A DNA stretch of 64,000 bases. Origin: Candidatus Nitrosopelagicus sp. (GTDB lineage Archaea; Thermoproteota; Nitrososphaeria; Nitrososphaerales; Nitrosopumilaceae). The notes under the pieces were generated by a model, which saw nothing but the letters and a program-made list of their open reading frames with translations, was not told the origin of the DNA and ran no database searches. The stretch spans positions 1 through 64,000 of the forward strand of contig JAOMBO010000004.1 in NCBI GenBank assembly GCA_028344575.1. The letters run 5' to 3'. Position numbers and translations under genes: made by a program. Positions 17,001-26,137 of this stretch are shown here, one piece after another. The first letter of the stretch is position 1. Each line of letters begins with the position of its first letter.

Positions 17001-18497
17001 GTGAGAAAATTATTTTATCTCTTCATCATAATGGGGCTAATTCCTCTATTTGGTTTACCTGCATTTGCTGGAGGGGGATTTGTAGCAGCTAAAACTCCTG
17101 AAGTATTAACTACTGATTCTGGTTTTATCATTCAAAGTGTAAATGAAGCTGAGAATTCTGTTTTTATGCAACATGTATTGATAAATGATTCTGGCACTCC
17201 TGTTAATGTTTCAGTTTCAAGTTATGCTAGTGCAAATTTTTTAAAAATAGATGAAACATGCAAACCTCAAACATTGTTTACAAATCATATTTTAGTAATT
17301 CCATATTCTCCCGTTCAGATTGCTGATCTAGGGAGATATGTTATGCTTCCGGCATTAGTTGAATTTGAACATCCTGAAACTTTTGATCAAATTGAAATAT
17401 TTTTTGAAAAATATGGTTTATTACTTGATGATGGGGAAAACACTGGATTCACAAATTCTGTTGATTTTTCATGTGATGATGTTTACATCTCAATGAATCC
17501 ACGATATGATAATTTATTCCAAGAGAATCTTACAATGCAGAGTCAATCTAGTTCATCATCTCAAAACGGTGCACAACAAAACGGTGCACAACAAAACGGT
17601 GCACAACAAAACGGTGCACAACAAAATAGTCCTCAAAATGGTCAACAATCAGGCACAAATTTGACACCTCAGGAGCAAGAACTTCTCCAACAGGCTGATG
17701 AATTATTACGTGAATATCAAATGGCAGCTGAACTACAAAATTCTCCTCTTGATCCAACTGAACGTCCACTACTAGTTGAACAAAATACTGAACAATTTCG
17801 AGATGAAATTAGGGAACAAATGCAAATGCAAGAACAACTAATGCAGCAATTACAACAAAATCCTGACTTTCAAAATTTTGATGAACAATTATCAAACGAA
17901 GGTTTGACACAACAACCTCCTTCACTTTCTATGTCTGATGATGAGACCTTGTTATCGGTCCCATATGAAAATGATAATATGTCTGCTGTTATATCTGCAG
18001 AATTTCAAAATGGACAAATAACAAATGTTTTACTAGAACGTCCATCTGATGAAATTGAATCTAATCTCTTATGGATAATCCCTTTGATAATCGGAGTTAT
18101 TGCGGTTGCAATATTCATATCAATGAAACTTCCAAAAAAGAAATCAATCATACAAACTCCTATGATAGTAAAAAATGATAATTATACTATCAGCTATGTT
18201 GATCTAACCCGTGAAATGCTAACTGAGGCTCAACAAATGTATGATGAGGATCTTTTCAAAGATGCACACGAAAAACTATCTCAATCAATTCGATTCTATT
18301 ACTCAAATAGATTTTCTACCGGAACAGAAATCACAAACATGGATGCATTACAATTGTTAAGAAAAGAGAATATTCCTGAATTCGATTCTATACTTGACTA
18401 TCTTGGTATGTGTGAAATGATTGAATTTGCAAAAAATCCTACGGAAAGAAAAAAATTCTTTTCTGCGATAGAGAGATTTTCACAAATTATTGAATAG
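17001..18497 (+). CDS. Last gene of the moxR operon: secreted/membrane protein with Gln/Asn repeats
   Basis: The 498-residue protein starts at a GTG 2 bases after the VWA gene. A signal peptide (residues 1-23) leads to an extracytoplasmic domain, then a Gln-rich low-complexity part with four exact QNGAQ repeats (residues ~188-207). A membrane helix follows near residues 355-372 (LLWIIPLIIGVIAVAIFISM). The cytoplasmic ~120-residue C-terminus looks like a helical TPR-like domain (EAQQMYDEDLFKDAHEKLSQSIRFYYSNRF). Position and layout resemble BatD-type partners of MoxR/VWA operons, but similarity is not obvious. Function is unknown. Confidence 0.7.
   Translation: MRKLFYLFIIMGLIPLFGLPAFAGGGFVAAKTPEVLTTDSGFIIQSVNEAENSVFMQHVLINDSGTPVNVSVSSYASANFLKIDETCKPQTLFTNHILVIPYSPVQIADLGRYVMLPALVEFEHPETFDQIEIFFEKYGLLLDDGENTGFTNSVDFSCDDVYISMNPRYDNLFQENLTMQSQSSSSSQNGAQQNGAQQNGAQQNGAQQNSPQNGQQSGTNLTPQEQELLQQADELLREYQMAAELQNSPLDPTERPLLVEQNTEQFRDEIREQMQMQEQLMQQLQQNPDFQNFDEQLSNEGLTQQPPSLSMSDDETLLSVPYENDNMSAVISAEFQNGQITNVLLERPSDEIESNLLWIIPLIIGVIAVAIFISMKLPKKKSIIQTPMIVKNDNYTISYVDLTREMLTEAQQMYDEDLFKDAHEKLSQSIRFYYSNRFSTGTEITNMDALQLLRKENIPEFDSILDYLGMCEMIEFAKNPTERKKFFSAIERFSQIIE
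17562..17626 (+). repeat. 15-bp tandem repeat, 4 exact copies, inside a coding region
   Basis: The unit CAAAACGGTGCACAA is repeated four times without change, then decays into CAAAATAGT. It encodes QNGAQ in frame. Nucleotide identity between copies implies recent slippage expansion, so copy number probably varies between strains. Confidence 0.9.
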
Positions 18498-18512
18498 TTT
18501 CAAAAATTTTGA

Positions 18513-18689
18513 TTAGATTTCTTTTATGAGCGTCTTGATGTTTGCCACATTTTCAGGTGTAAGTTCAATTTCTTTGTGTTCTGCTTTTACATGTTCTTCG
18601 ATTTTTACCATCAATTCATTTTCTGTTGGTGCGCTTGCAGACCATTCACAATCTTTTCCTGCATCGTGGCAGCTGATACTTTTTGTCAT
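18513..18689 (-). CDS. DUF1059 family small protein, 58 aa
   Basis: This minus-strand gene is too short for the track. It translates to MTKSISCHDAGKDCEWSASA followed by a helical stretch and HVKAEHKEIELTPENVANIK. The pattern SCxDxGxDCxW...E..H....H is the DUF1059 family, small proteins with two conserved Cys and a His-containing helix that may bind metal. Function is unknown. It stands alone between two plus-strand genes. Confidence 0.75.
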   Translation of the reverse strand: MTKSISCHDAGKDCEWSASAPTENELMVKIEEHVKAEHKEIELTPENVANIKTLIKEI

Positions 18690-18781
18690 ATTTGCCCAAT
18701 GTTATTAAGAAACATAAAAATTTTAAAAAAAAGTTATTAACTTTTTACACATTTATTAATAATATTCTATGGTTATAGAAT

Positions 18782-19024
18782 ATGACGACAATGATTCAAG
18801 TAAATCTTGAAACTGAAAATGTTGACAACGCCGAAGCATGGGTAAATGAAATTGCCAATGTCTATGCAGATATGGAAATATCTGACATAAGCATATCTGG
18901 AAATAAGATTTCATTTAAAGCCGGTCTATCTGGAATGGATGATACCACTTCTGATGATATCAGACTAAAGATTGACGAGTATGCTACCATGTCTGACACA
19001 CAACTCAAAAACATTTCATGCTGA
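18782..19024 (+). CDS. Conserved-looking small protein of unknown function, 80 aa
   Basis: The 80-residue acidic protein starts at an ATG with a TATA-like TTTATTAAT centred 26 bases upstream, so a leaderless transcript is likely and the start is well supported. The sequence alternates beta and helix (MIQVNLETENVDNAEAWVNEIANVYADMEISDISISGNKISFKAG), compatible with a small ferredoxin-like fold, but no family is recognised. It ends in a cysteine (KNISC). It is a single-gene unit. Confidence 0.6.
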   Translation: MTTMIQVNLETENVDNAEAWVNEIANVYADMEISDISISGNKISFKAGLSGMDDTTSDDIRLKIDEYATMSDTQLKNISC

Positions 19025-19103
19025 TAACCCAAAATTCTTATTTTTTTTTATCCCCTTCAATGAATATTTTCAATTCAGAATGAACTATTACTTTTAATCA
19101 AAT

Positions 19104-20738
19104 CTAAAGAATAACATTCAAAACTTTATCTGAATGTGCAAGCAGTAATGTAAATGCAACAACTGCAACAATTTGCTTTCCTACCATTTTAATTGCAAAC
19201 ATCCATGACATTTCACGAATAACGGTTAAGAATGTCACAATGCACGGAAGTAATGTTCCTGCTAGATAAACTCCTGTCAAAATTTGTAATGCTGAAAGTG
19301 AACTTACTAAATTAGGTTCAGCAAGAAGTAATAATCCGTCTTTTCGAATAGAGCCAAATATTATTGCAAGTGATGCATCTTCAGGTAGATTAAAGAATTT
19401 CATTAGGAAACCAATCTCGACTGCAAAATAATCTATAATGCCTGTCCAACTTATGATGGACGCAACAAATGTGATTGCTAAAAATATTGGGAGTGCCATC
19501 TTAAAGAATTGACTGATGTTTGACTTTGATTCTCTCCAAATTGCACTGACTGTAGGTTTTTCAAAGAATACTTGTCCCTCAATTACTGGCATGTTTAGCT
19601 TGACGCGATTTTTCTTTCTGCTGACCAGTCTGGTATAAAGAATAGTTGTTGCTGTCAAAAAAAGTAAAAATGGAATTACCAACCAAGGCATGCCCGATGC
19701 TGAAAAAACAGCAATAGATGCACTAAATTGGTATGAACATGCAGAACCAAAACTTATTGCAGAAACGGTTGTTCCTCTTGTGCAACTTGAACAGGATCTA
19801 CTACTAATAACGGCAGGAACATTACATCCAAACCCCATTACTATTCGAGTTACATCTCTCCCACTCACTCCAATTTTCTTTACTAGTGGATGAATTGCTA
19901 AAGATGTTCTATCCAATAATCCCGTTGATTTGTAAATCCCTAATACTAATGCGTATATTACAACTACAGGGGTTGCCCAAACAAAAAGAAATGGACCCAT
20001 GGATACAAATCCATAGTCTCCAACAAAAATGTCCATTAATGGCGATGGTAAAGTACTAAGACTTTCTATTGGTTCTTTCAAAAGATCTGATATTATTGGA
20101 TGAATAAGCTCTCCAAAATAATTGGCTCCAATGACTGATAATATGGACGGAGAAAGCAATAATGCTAGTCCAATCAAAATCCCTGCGTGTTTTTTCTCAA
20201 GTATTGTTGATTTTGGCCTAATCGATATGCCTGTATGAACTGTTTTGTTCGAGAATACACGTGGATTCTCTAATGTCTCAAAAATACTACTTTTTTGAGA
20301 ATCGGTAATTCTTCGTGCATCTAAGGCTGTAATGGGAATCTTAAGATCCTGTTCTAGATTTTCAAGTATACCTGCATTTTTTGAATTAAATCTATCCCAA
20401 TTTGTTACTATTATCATTCCTTTCTTGTTTTTGATCAATGGGAGAAAATATTCAATATCATCATCTATGTTTGTGGCACTAACAACAAGTAATATGGAAT
20501 CGTTTCCATGTATCGATGAAATTGCAATCTTTGTTGTTTCACTGTCTGAATCAAAAACAATTCCAGGTGTGTCGACAAAGGAAAATTTATCGTTGTTGTA
20601 AGATTCCTTTGAAACGGTAGAACCTTTAAAATTACTACTCTCTGCATCCTTTCCGGTAAGAGATGATATTAATTGTGATTTACCAACTCCTTCTTTACCG
20701 ATTACAATAATTTTTGGAGTTGAAGAACTTTTTAGCAT
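19104..20738 (-). CDS. Divergent FeoB-like GTPase/membrane transporter
   Basis: I start at the ATG at 20738 (MLKSSSTPKIIVIG), which overlaps the upstream stop by 7 bases. The 544-residue protein has an N-terminal small GTPase (G1 GKEGVGKS, G3 DTPG, G4 TNWDR) and a membrane half. That half has the FeoB/nucleoside-recognition Gate signature GFGCNVPA near residue 310. Canonical FeoB then has an MSCSARLP-type motif; here the region reads SCSSCTRGTT and GSACSYQFSAS instead. It is shorter than usual FeoB, and no FeoA gene is adjacent. Ferrous iron uptake is the best guess, but another substrate is possible. Confidence 0.7.
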   Translation of the reverse strand: MLKSSSTPKIIVIGKEGVGKSQLISSLTGKDAESSNFKGSTVSKESYNNDKFSFVDTPGIVFDSDSETTKIAISSIHGNDSILLVVSATNIDDDIEYFLPLIKNKKGMIIVTNWDRFNSKNAGILENLEQDLKIPITALDARRITDSQKSSIFETLENPRVFSNKTVHTGISIRPKSTILEKKHAGILIGLALLLSPSILSVIGANYFGELIHPIISDLLKEPIESLSTLPSPLMDIFVGDYGFVSMGPFLFVWATPVVVIYALVLGIYKSTGLLDRTSLAIHPLVKKIGVSGRDVTRIVMGFGCNVPAVISSRSCSSCTRGTTVSAISFGSACSYQFSASIAVFSASGMPWLVIPFLLFLTATTILYTRLVSRKKNRVKLNMPVIEGQVFFEKPTVSAIWRESKSNISQFFKMALPIFLAITFVASIISWTGIIDYFAVEIGFLMKFFNLPEDASLAIIFGSIRKDGLLLLAEPNLVSSLSALQILTGVYLAGTLLPCIVTFLTVIREMSWMFAIKMVGKQIVAVVAFTLLLAHSDKVLNVIL

Positions 20739-21535
20739 GGTAAGCCATCCCATCCACATGATGGACAAAAACTAACTTCTTCTGGCCATGAATCACCACA
20801 CGCACCACAAACTTTCTTTGTTTTTTGAGACTGTTGTGTAAGATTAGTTTGTAATGGCTCTAATGCTCCTATACCATAATCTTGTTCTGGTGGTTCAAAA
20901 GTTTGAAGAATTTTTGGAAATTTTTCAGATAGTTCAGACCATTTTTTATCTAAGCGAACAGGAGGGGACAAATATTGACCATCTAATGATTTATCACGAT
21001 ATGTTTGTCCACATGTTGCTAATACCCATTTTTCGTATCTTTCTAACCACTTTATGGATTTAACAAGTAGTTTTAACATCAGAAGTTTTTCATCAGAAGT
21101 TTTTGGTATTGTGCAATGTGAAATCTGATTAGGTTCCCAAATATGAGATGGGATTGAATTAGCATCAAGTAATTTTGGTATAAATTCATGACGCCACAAA
21201 AACACCGCATCATTTTTTGTAGCAAATATCATTCCAAAACCAAAAAGAATTATTTGATCATCTTGTTCAGTTAATGAATATTGACTAGTTCCCTGTTTAG
21301 GAATTGGGGCGCTCTGTTTGGTAAATCCATATTCTGCTAAAAGATTTTTCTCGTATAGTATATCTTTACCAAAGGCATAGATTTGTTTCGTAAAAAATCT
21401 CTGCCAGTCCTTTTGTACATATTTTGGAATATATTCTGAATAACTCTGGTTATTTTTCTCTTCTGCAGAATTTTGTTTATTCGCTTTTAGTTTTTCAACA
21501 AATTTCCCTGTAACGCTAAATGCCCGAGTTCCCAT
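20732..21535 (-). CDS. Zinc-ribbon protein of unknown function coupled to the FeoB-like gene
   Basis: The 267-residue protein ends in a clean zinc ribbon (CGACGDSWPEEVSFCPSCGWDG). The preceding ~240 residues are Trp- and aromatic-rich (VQKDWQRFFTKQIYAFG, LWRHEFIPKLLDAN) with no motif I know. Its stop overlaps the start of the FeoB-like gene, so the two are translationally coupled and probably work together. Function is unknown. Confidence 0.65.
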   Translation of the reverse strand: MGTRAFSVTGKFVEKLKANKQNSAEEKNNQSYSEYIPKYVQKDWQRFFTKQIYAFGKDILYEKNLLAEYGFTKQSAPIPKQGTSQYSLTEQDDQIILFGFGMIFATKNDAVFLWRHEFIPKLLDANSIPSHIWEPNQISHCTIPKTSDEKLLMLKLLVKSIKWLERYEKWVLATCGQTYRDKSLDGQYLSPPVRLDKKWSELSEKFPKILQTFEPPEQDYGIGALEPLQTNLTQQSQKTKKVCGACGDSWPEEVSFCPSCGWDGLPC

Positions 21536-21652
21536 ATCTCCGTAACCACTAGATTTCTCAGGAATTTTTATATATTAAGATTATTGCTTATTCTTAATAA
21601 TTATTATGATAAATACCTAAAAACTTTAATATTCATAGGCGTCAAATAGTGT

Positions 21653-22744
21653 ATGCTTGAAGTAGTTGTCGTAGGAGCGGGACCCTCAGGAATTGGCGTA
21701 TCAATAATACTCCAAAAGATGGGAGTCAATTTTACAATTTTAGACCGTAATAATGTGGGTAGTTCTTTTCTTAAATGGCCAAAACAGATGAAATTACTAA
21801 CTCCTTCGTTTTTTAGCAACACATTCAAAATGATAGACCTCAACGCAATAACTTATGATACTTCACCTGCATTGACGTTGCAGACAGAACATCCAAGTGG
21901 GCAAGAATATGCAGCATATCTGAAAAAACTTTCAGAGCATTTTAAGCTGCCAATTCAGGGTAACACCAATGTAGATTCAGTATCCAAAAAAGATGATGTA
22001 TTTACAATAAAAACTAACAAAGGAGAAATAAAATCTAAATATGTAGTCTGGGCTGCAGGTGAATTTCAATATCCAAAAATTCACTCATTTCCAGGTTCAA
22101 AACATTGTACACATAATAGTTTGATTTCTAATTGGGAGGATGTTCAAGGTGAAGAATTTTTTGTTATTGGTGGTTATGAAAGCGGTATGGATACTGCAAT
22201 TAACTTAGCAGCACGAAAAAAACGTGTCCTAATAATTGACAAAGATAATTTGTTAAGCACTGAAGATATAGATCCTAGTAGAACAATTTCCCCATACACA
22301 AAAGACAGATTGAGAAAAGTCAACACTGACAACCTAATAGAGTTTCATACTGGAAAAGTGATTAGGGTAGAAAAAGATCAAAATGAATATATAATTTTTA
22401 CAGACAAAAAGAAACTTCGCTCAAAAACAAAACCAATCCTTGCTACCGGTTTTAAAGGAAGTCTTTCACTGATTAAAGGATTGTTTGACTGGGAAGATGG
22501 AAAATCACAATTAAATTCATATGATGAATCTACAAAAACACCAGGACTTTATGTAACAGGTCCAATGCTACAATCTCATAATATGATCTTCTGTTTTATT
22601 TACAAATTCCAACAGAGATTCGCAGTAGTTGCAAATAACATTGGAATAAAATTAAGCAAAGATGTCTCTGTAATTGAACAGTACAAAAAAGAAGGAATGT
22701 ATCTTGACAATCTGGAAAATGCCAAAGACGAGTGTGCATGCTAA
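21653..22744 (+). CDS. FAD-dependent oxidoreductase (flavin monooxygenase/YpdA-like)
   Basis: The 363-residue protein has two Rossmann motifs: FAD-binding VVVVGAGPSGIGVSIIL at the N-terminus and FFVIGGYESGMDTAINLA near residue 170. A VVWAAGEFQYP loop lies between them and a late GLYVTGPMLQSH motif follows. This layout matches small flavin-containing monooxygenase/thioredoxin-reductase-like proteins such as YpdA-type disulfide reductases. There is no CxxC redox pair near the NAD domain. The C-terminus ends DECAC. The substrate is unknown. A 59-aa gene follows after 4 bases. Confidence 0.7.
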   Translation: MLEVVVVGAGPSGIGVSIILQKMGVNFTILDRNNVGSSFLKWPKQMKLLTPSFFSNTFKMIDLNAITYDTSPALTLQTEHPSGQEYAAYLKKLSEHFKLPIQGNTNVDSVSKKDDVFTIKTNKGEIKSKYVVWAAGEFQYPKIHSFPGSKHCTHNSLISNWEDVQGEEFFVIGGYESGMDTAINLAARKKRVLIIDKDNLLSTEDIDPSRTISPYTKDRLRKVNTDNLIEFHTGKVIRVEKDQNEYIIFTDKKKLRSKTKPILATGFKGSLSLIKGLFDWEDGKSQLNSYDESTKTPGLYVTGPMLQSHNMIFCFIYKFQQRFAVVANNIGIKLSKDVSVIEQYKKEGMYLDNLENAKDECAC

Positions 22745-22748
22745 AAAG

Positions 22749-22928
22749 ATGAAAAGTTTAGAAGATAATTTACAAGAGTGTATAAACGAGATGATATGGG
22801 CAGATAACAGACAAGATACTATCTATTGGTTAGGCAGAGTAGACGCATTTATGAAAATGGTTCATGAGCATGATTATCAATTATCTCTTTCAGTAAAACT
22901 TGAAAAATGTACTATTGAAGAAAAGTAA
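22749..22928 (+). CDS. Small protein following the flavoprotein, 59 aa
   Basis: I take the ATG at 22749 (MKSLEDNLQECINEMIWADN) rather than the track start, which lies inside the flavoprotein gene. The 59-residue product is mainly helical with aromatic and charged residues (WLGRVDAFMKMVHEHDYQLS). No family is recognised. The 4-base spacing implies co-expression with the flavoprotein. Confidence 0.55.
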   Translation: MKSLEDNLQECINEMIWADNRQDTIYWLGRVDAFMKMVHEHDYQLSLSVKLEKCTIEEK

Positions 22929-22935
22929 TTTTTTA

Positions 22936-23964
22936 TTATGTGCCTGTGATCATTACTTTTATTGAATTATTATTTTCTATAGCACATTCAAATGCTTCTT
23001 TAGAATCTTTTATTGAAAATTTATGAGTTACAAGATTTTTAACATTTATTGAATGATTTTGTATCAGATCAATTGCTGTTCTGATATCCTCATTTGATGC
23101 TGCATATGTAGTATGTATGGTAATTTCTTTTGAATATACCTGTGACATATCGATTTCACACAACAAATCCTTTCTTGGTTGACCAAATAGCATTATCTTG
23201 CCACCCTTTCTAACTAATTCAATTGCTTGTTTCAATATTTCTATATTTGATGTTGCAATAATGATTAAATCCACTCCTTGGTTGTTAGTTATCTTTTTGA
23301 TATTATCAAAATTTTCAATTGTTGAATTAATACCCTGACCTAAATTCATCTCTTCACAAATTTTTAGTTTTTCTTTATTCACGTCAACACAAAAAATTTG
23401 ATTAAATTTGTAATGTTTTGCAAGCATTGCATGCATTATTCCTATTGTCCCCATTCCAAAAATTACACATGAATCATTTTCCATGGCTTTGATTTTATTC
23501 CATGCTCTAACACAACATCCAAGCGGTTCAATTAACACTCCCTCTTCATTACTAATTGAATCTGATAATGGAATTAAGCAACCATTCAATACATTCCATT
23601 CAGGCAAAACAAATTTTTCTGACATTCCACATGGTTCTAAACTATCTTCATACTTTTCACACATTGTATGATTTCCATGTAGACAATAATGACATTCATT
23701 ACAATGAGTGTGATGGTGAACAAAAACTCTCATTCCTTCTGAAATTTCTGTATTAACTTTTTGTCCTTTTTTAAGAACTGTACCACAAATTTCATGTCCT
23801 AGTTTTGTTGATGGTTTACTTGAATCACCATTCAAATTTTCTTTATCTGTACCACAAATACCACAACCATCTAATTTTATGAGTACGTCACCTTTTCCAA
23901 TTATAGGTTCATTGACTTCTTTGACAATTACTGAAGAATTTTCCGTAATATCTACCGCTTTCAT
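22936..23964 (-). CDS. Zinc-dependent MDR alcohol/polyol dehydrogenase (last gene of ebo-like operon)
   Basis: The 342-residue protein is a complete medium-chain dehydrogenase. Catalytic zinc ligands are in CGICGTDKENL and GHEICG, the structural zinc lobe is CNECHYCLHGNHTMCE, and the NAD-binding segment VIFGMGTIGIMHAMLAKHYKF is a slightly altered GxGxxG. It resembles sorbitol/threonine-type dehydrogenases acting on sugar or cyclitol hydroxyls. Its start overlaps the stop of the phosphatase-like gene by 4 bases, placing it in the operon at 22936-28731. It may fill the slot that the sugar-phosphate cyclase EboD holds elsewhere; that is inference. Confidence 0.85.
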   Translation of the reverse strand: MKAVDITENSSVIVKEVNEPIIGKGDVLIKLDGCGICGTDKENLNGDSSKPSTKLGHEICGTVLKKGQKVNTEISEGMRVFVHHHTHCNECHYCLHGNHTMCEKYEDSLEPCGMSEKFVLPEWNVLNGCLIPLSDSISNEEGVLIEPLGCCVRAWNKIKAMENDSCVIFGMGTIGIMHAMLAKHYKFNQIFCVDVNKEKLKICEEMNLGQGINSTIENFDNIKKITNNQGVDLIIIATSNIEILKQAIELVRKGGKIMLFGQPRKDLLCEIDMSQVYSKEITIHTTYAASNEDIRTAIDLIQNHSINVKNLVTHKFSIKDSKEAFECAIENNNSIKVMITGT

Positions 23965-25265
23965 AGTTCTAAAAAATCTAGTATTCTAGGCATAATTTCG
24001 ACCATATCTAATTTTTCAGGTAATTTTTTTTCTGAAATTGTAGTGCCGATAATTGGCAATTTGGAATTTTCATTATCAATTATTCCATGAGACCCATGAA
24101 TTAATGATGTATCATGACTGATTTTTTTTGTCTTCATATCAAAAAATAATTCTAATGGATCAAATCCTGGTTTTCTATGTATGTCTACTGAAAAAGTAAA
24201 GTCTGGTGCATTTTTTTCATCTCTCCACCAATGATAATTAAACCATGAATTTTTTTCAGATGTTAAGATGATATCTCCACTTCTTTCATTGTCTATGTGT
24301 AATTCTTTTTGTTTATCTTTATTGAAAATTTCTCCAATGGGTTGTTTCTCAAAAATTTCCGTCACTGTTTTCTCGAATCCGGGTTTTATGAAGACATGTG
24401 CAATTTGATGGTCACACATTGCAAACGCCTTACTTAACTCAAAATCAATATACTCTTTTCCGCCTATCTTCCTAGTTTGTAACAATGAATTTTCATTAAG
24501 AATTATGTTTGGAGAAATTGAATTGTCTACTTGATTAAAACCATATTCTGAAAGTATTATTATTTCATATTCTATTTTTTCTGATTGTAAAAAGTCAATC
24601 AAATTTCCTATCAATTCGTCAACTTCTGATAAGCTATTTTGAAATTCTATGCTTTCTGGCCCATATTTCTGACCTGCATAATCCAAATGTGGAATATAGG
24701 TGAAAAGTAAATCTGGATTGTGATTCTTTATTGTAATTTTTGTGGCATTGATAATCCATTTACTTGATTCTATTGATGCAAATGGTCCCCAATACCATTT
24801 TAAATCAAATTCACCTATCTCTTTAACTATTTCTTCATAGAAATTTTCAGGTTTAGAATAACACCACATAAGAAAATTATTTTCTAAATGTAGTGGTTTT
24901 GGAGTTATCACGATATCTGATTTTGCAAAAAGTGTATTTTGCCAAAACAATACTGCAGTTTTTATTTTAGAATTCTTTTCTTTCAAAACATCCCAAATTT
25001 GTGGTTTTTTTACTAATTTTGATGGCTGATCCCAAAAATGAATTTCTTTGTACGTTTTATCATAATATCCATTTGCAATAATACCGTGTTCACTTGGATA
25101 TGTGCCTGTTAGAATACTTGATTGTGCACTACATGTGACTGCTGGAAATGTTGGAATTAGTACTGAGTGATTATTTTCTATAATTTTGGAAATATTTTTT
25201 GTTTTATTTTTATCAATATTTGCCCCAACTAATCCTGGAATATCTAAGACAATGATTTTCTTCAT
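23961..25265 (-). CDS. Alkaline phosphatase superfamily enzyme, EboF-like
   Basis: The 434-residue protein starts MKKIIVLDIPGL and carries the nucleotide pyrophosphatase/phosphodiesterase nucleophile region FPAVTCSAQSSILTGTYPSEHGI near residue 40. Metal-site stretches include YIPHLDYAGQKYG, MCDHQIAHVF and IHGSHGI. It belongs to the type I phosphodiesterase/alkaline phosphatase fold and matches what I recall of EboF in bacterial ebo clusters over its length. No signal peptide is present, so it acts inside the cell. It overlaps the dehydrogenase gene downstream and follows the UbiA-like gene by 28 bases. Confidence 0.8.
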   Translation of the reverse strand: MKKIIVLDIPGLVGANIDKNKTKNISKIIENNHSVLIPTFPAVTCSAQSSILTGTYPSEHGIIANGYYDKTYKEIHFWDQPSKLVKKPQIWDVLKEKNSKIKTAVLFWQNTLFAKSDIVITPKPLHLENNFLMWCYSKPENFYEEIVKEIGEFDLKWYWGPFASIESSKWIINATKITIKNHNPDLLFTYIPHLDYAGQKYGPESIEFQNSLSEVDELIGNLIDFLQSEKIEYEIIILSEYGFNQVDNSISPNIILNENSLLQTRKIGGKEYIDFELSKAFAMCDHQIAHVFIKPGFEKTVTEIFEKQPIGEIFNKDKQKELHIDNERSGDIILTSEKNSWFNYHWWRDEKNAPDFTFSVDIHRKPGFDPLELFFDMKTKKISHDTSLIHGSHGIIDNENSKLPIIGTTISEKKLPEKLDMVEIMPRILDFLEL

Positions 25266-25293
25266 CTCTATATGATTAATTTTTATTGTATAA

Positions 25294-26136
25294 TTATGTG
25301 ATGTATAGCTTTTTTGTTATGATATATGCGGGGATAATGAGTGATGATAAAATTATCCCATACACAAATTCATTACTTAAACTTACAATTATTGCATCTA
25401 ATAGTATGATTCCTAAAATCTGAATTGTAACTATTTTTGAAATATTTGTTTTATAATATTTTAACGAGAAAAACATCAATATTGAAAAAATTCCTAAAAA
25501 TATTATTGAAATCCAACTATAATCTTGAGCTATTAAATAAATCACACTTGCAATAGTTACTATTAAAAATATTTTATTTAGAATACTATCTTTTGAATTT
25601 GTATTCAATTCATTTTTGGCAAGAATACTGATTCCTGCAACATAAATTGCCACTGGAATTGCATAAGGTAAGATTTCAAAACTTAATTCCACAATCGAAA
25701 AACCTAAGATAATATTTAAAAATCGTATTGCGGAAATAGTAAATATTCCAGCTGATGTTATATTTTTTAATTTAAAATTATATGATATGATTAATCCTGT
25801 CATTAGTAATGAAATGATGATTGATGTCTCACCAATCATTACTGCAGACAGATTCGCTATTGAAAAACAAACTATTGTAAGATAGAGTGCGGTATTACGT
25901 GAAATTTTTCCAGATGGTAGTGGACGTTTTGGTCTTTCAACTGAATCTATTTTATGATCTGCATAATCATTCATCACCATTGTACCTGCAAAAAGAAATC
26001 CCGTTGCAGTTAACAAAAACGGTAATACATTAAATTCAAAATTTCCATTTGAAATTAAAAAAAAGCCAATGAGTACATTACTGAATGATGTAAAAATTCC
26101 TGGAAATCTCACTAATTGAAAAATATTTTTTAACAT
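25294..26136 (-). CDS. UbiA-family membrane prenyltransferase, EboC-like
   Basis: The 280-residue protein has about eight membrane helices. The first UbiA Asp-rich motif is seen as NDYADHKIDSVERPKRPLPSG near residue 58, close to the DxxxDxxERPxRPxPSG form typical of EboC. The second Asp-rich motif of canonical UbiA enzymes is not evident. The family transfers prenyl groups to aromatic or polar acceptors in the membrane. Here it probably attaches or handles an isoprenoid in the operon's unknown pathway. It lies 1 base from the upstream epimerase gene. Confidence 0.8.
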   Translation of the reverse strand: MLKNIFQLVRFPGIFTSFSNVLIGFFLISNGNFEFNVLPFLLTATGFLFAGTMVMNDYADHKIDSVERPKRPLPSGKISRNTALYLTIVCFSIANLSAVMIGETSIIISLLMTGLIISYNFKLKNITSAGIFTISAIRFLNIILGFSIVELSFEILPYAIPVAIYVAGISILAKNELNTNSKDSILNKIFLIVTIASVIYLIAQDYSWISIIFLGIFSILMFFSLKYYKTNISKIVTIQILGIILLDAIIVSLSNEFVYGIILSSLIIPAYIITKKLYIT

Positions 26137-26137
26137 C

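Noticed and set aside
17562-17626. Possible CRISPR-like or intergenic repeat array
   Set aside because: The 15-bp units are contiguous, without spacers, and encode QNGAQ in frame within a gene.
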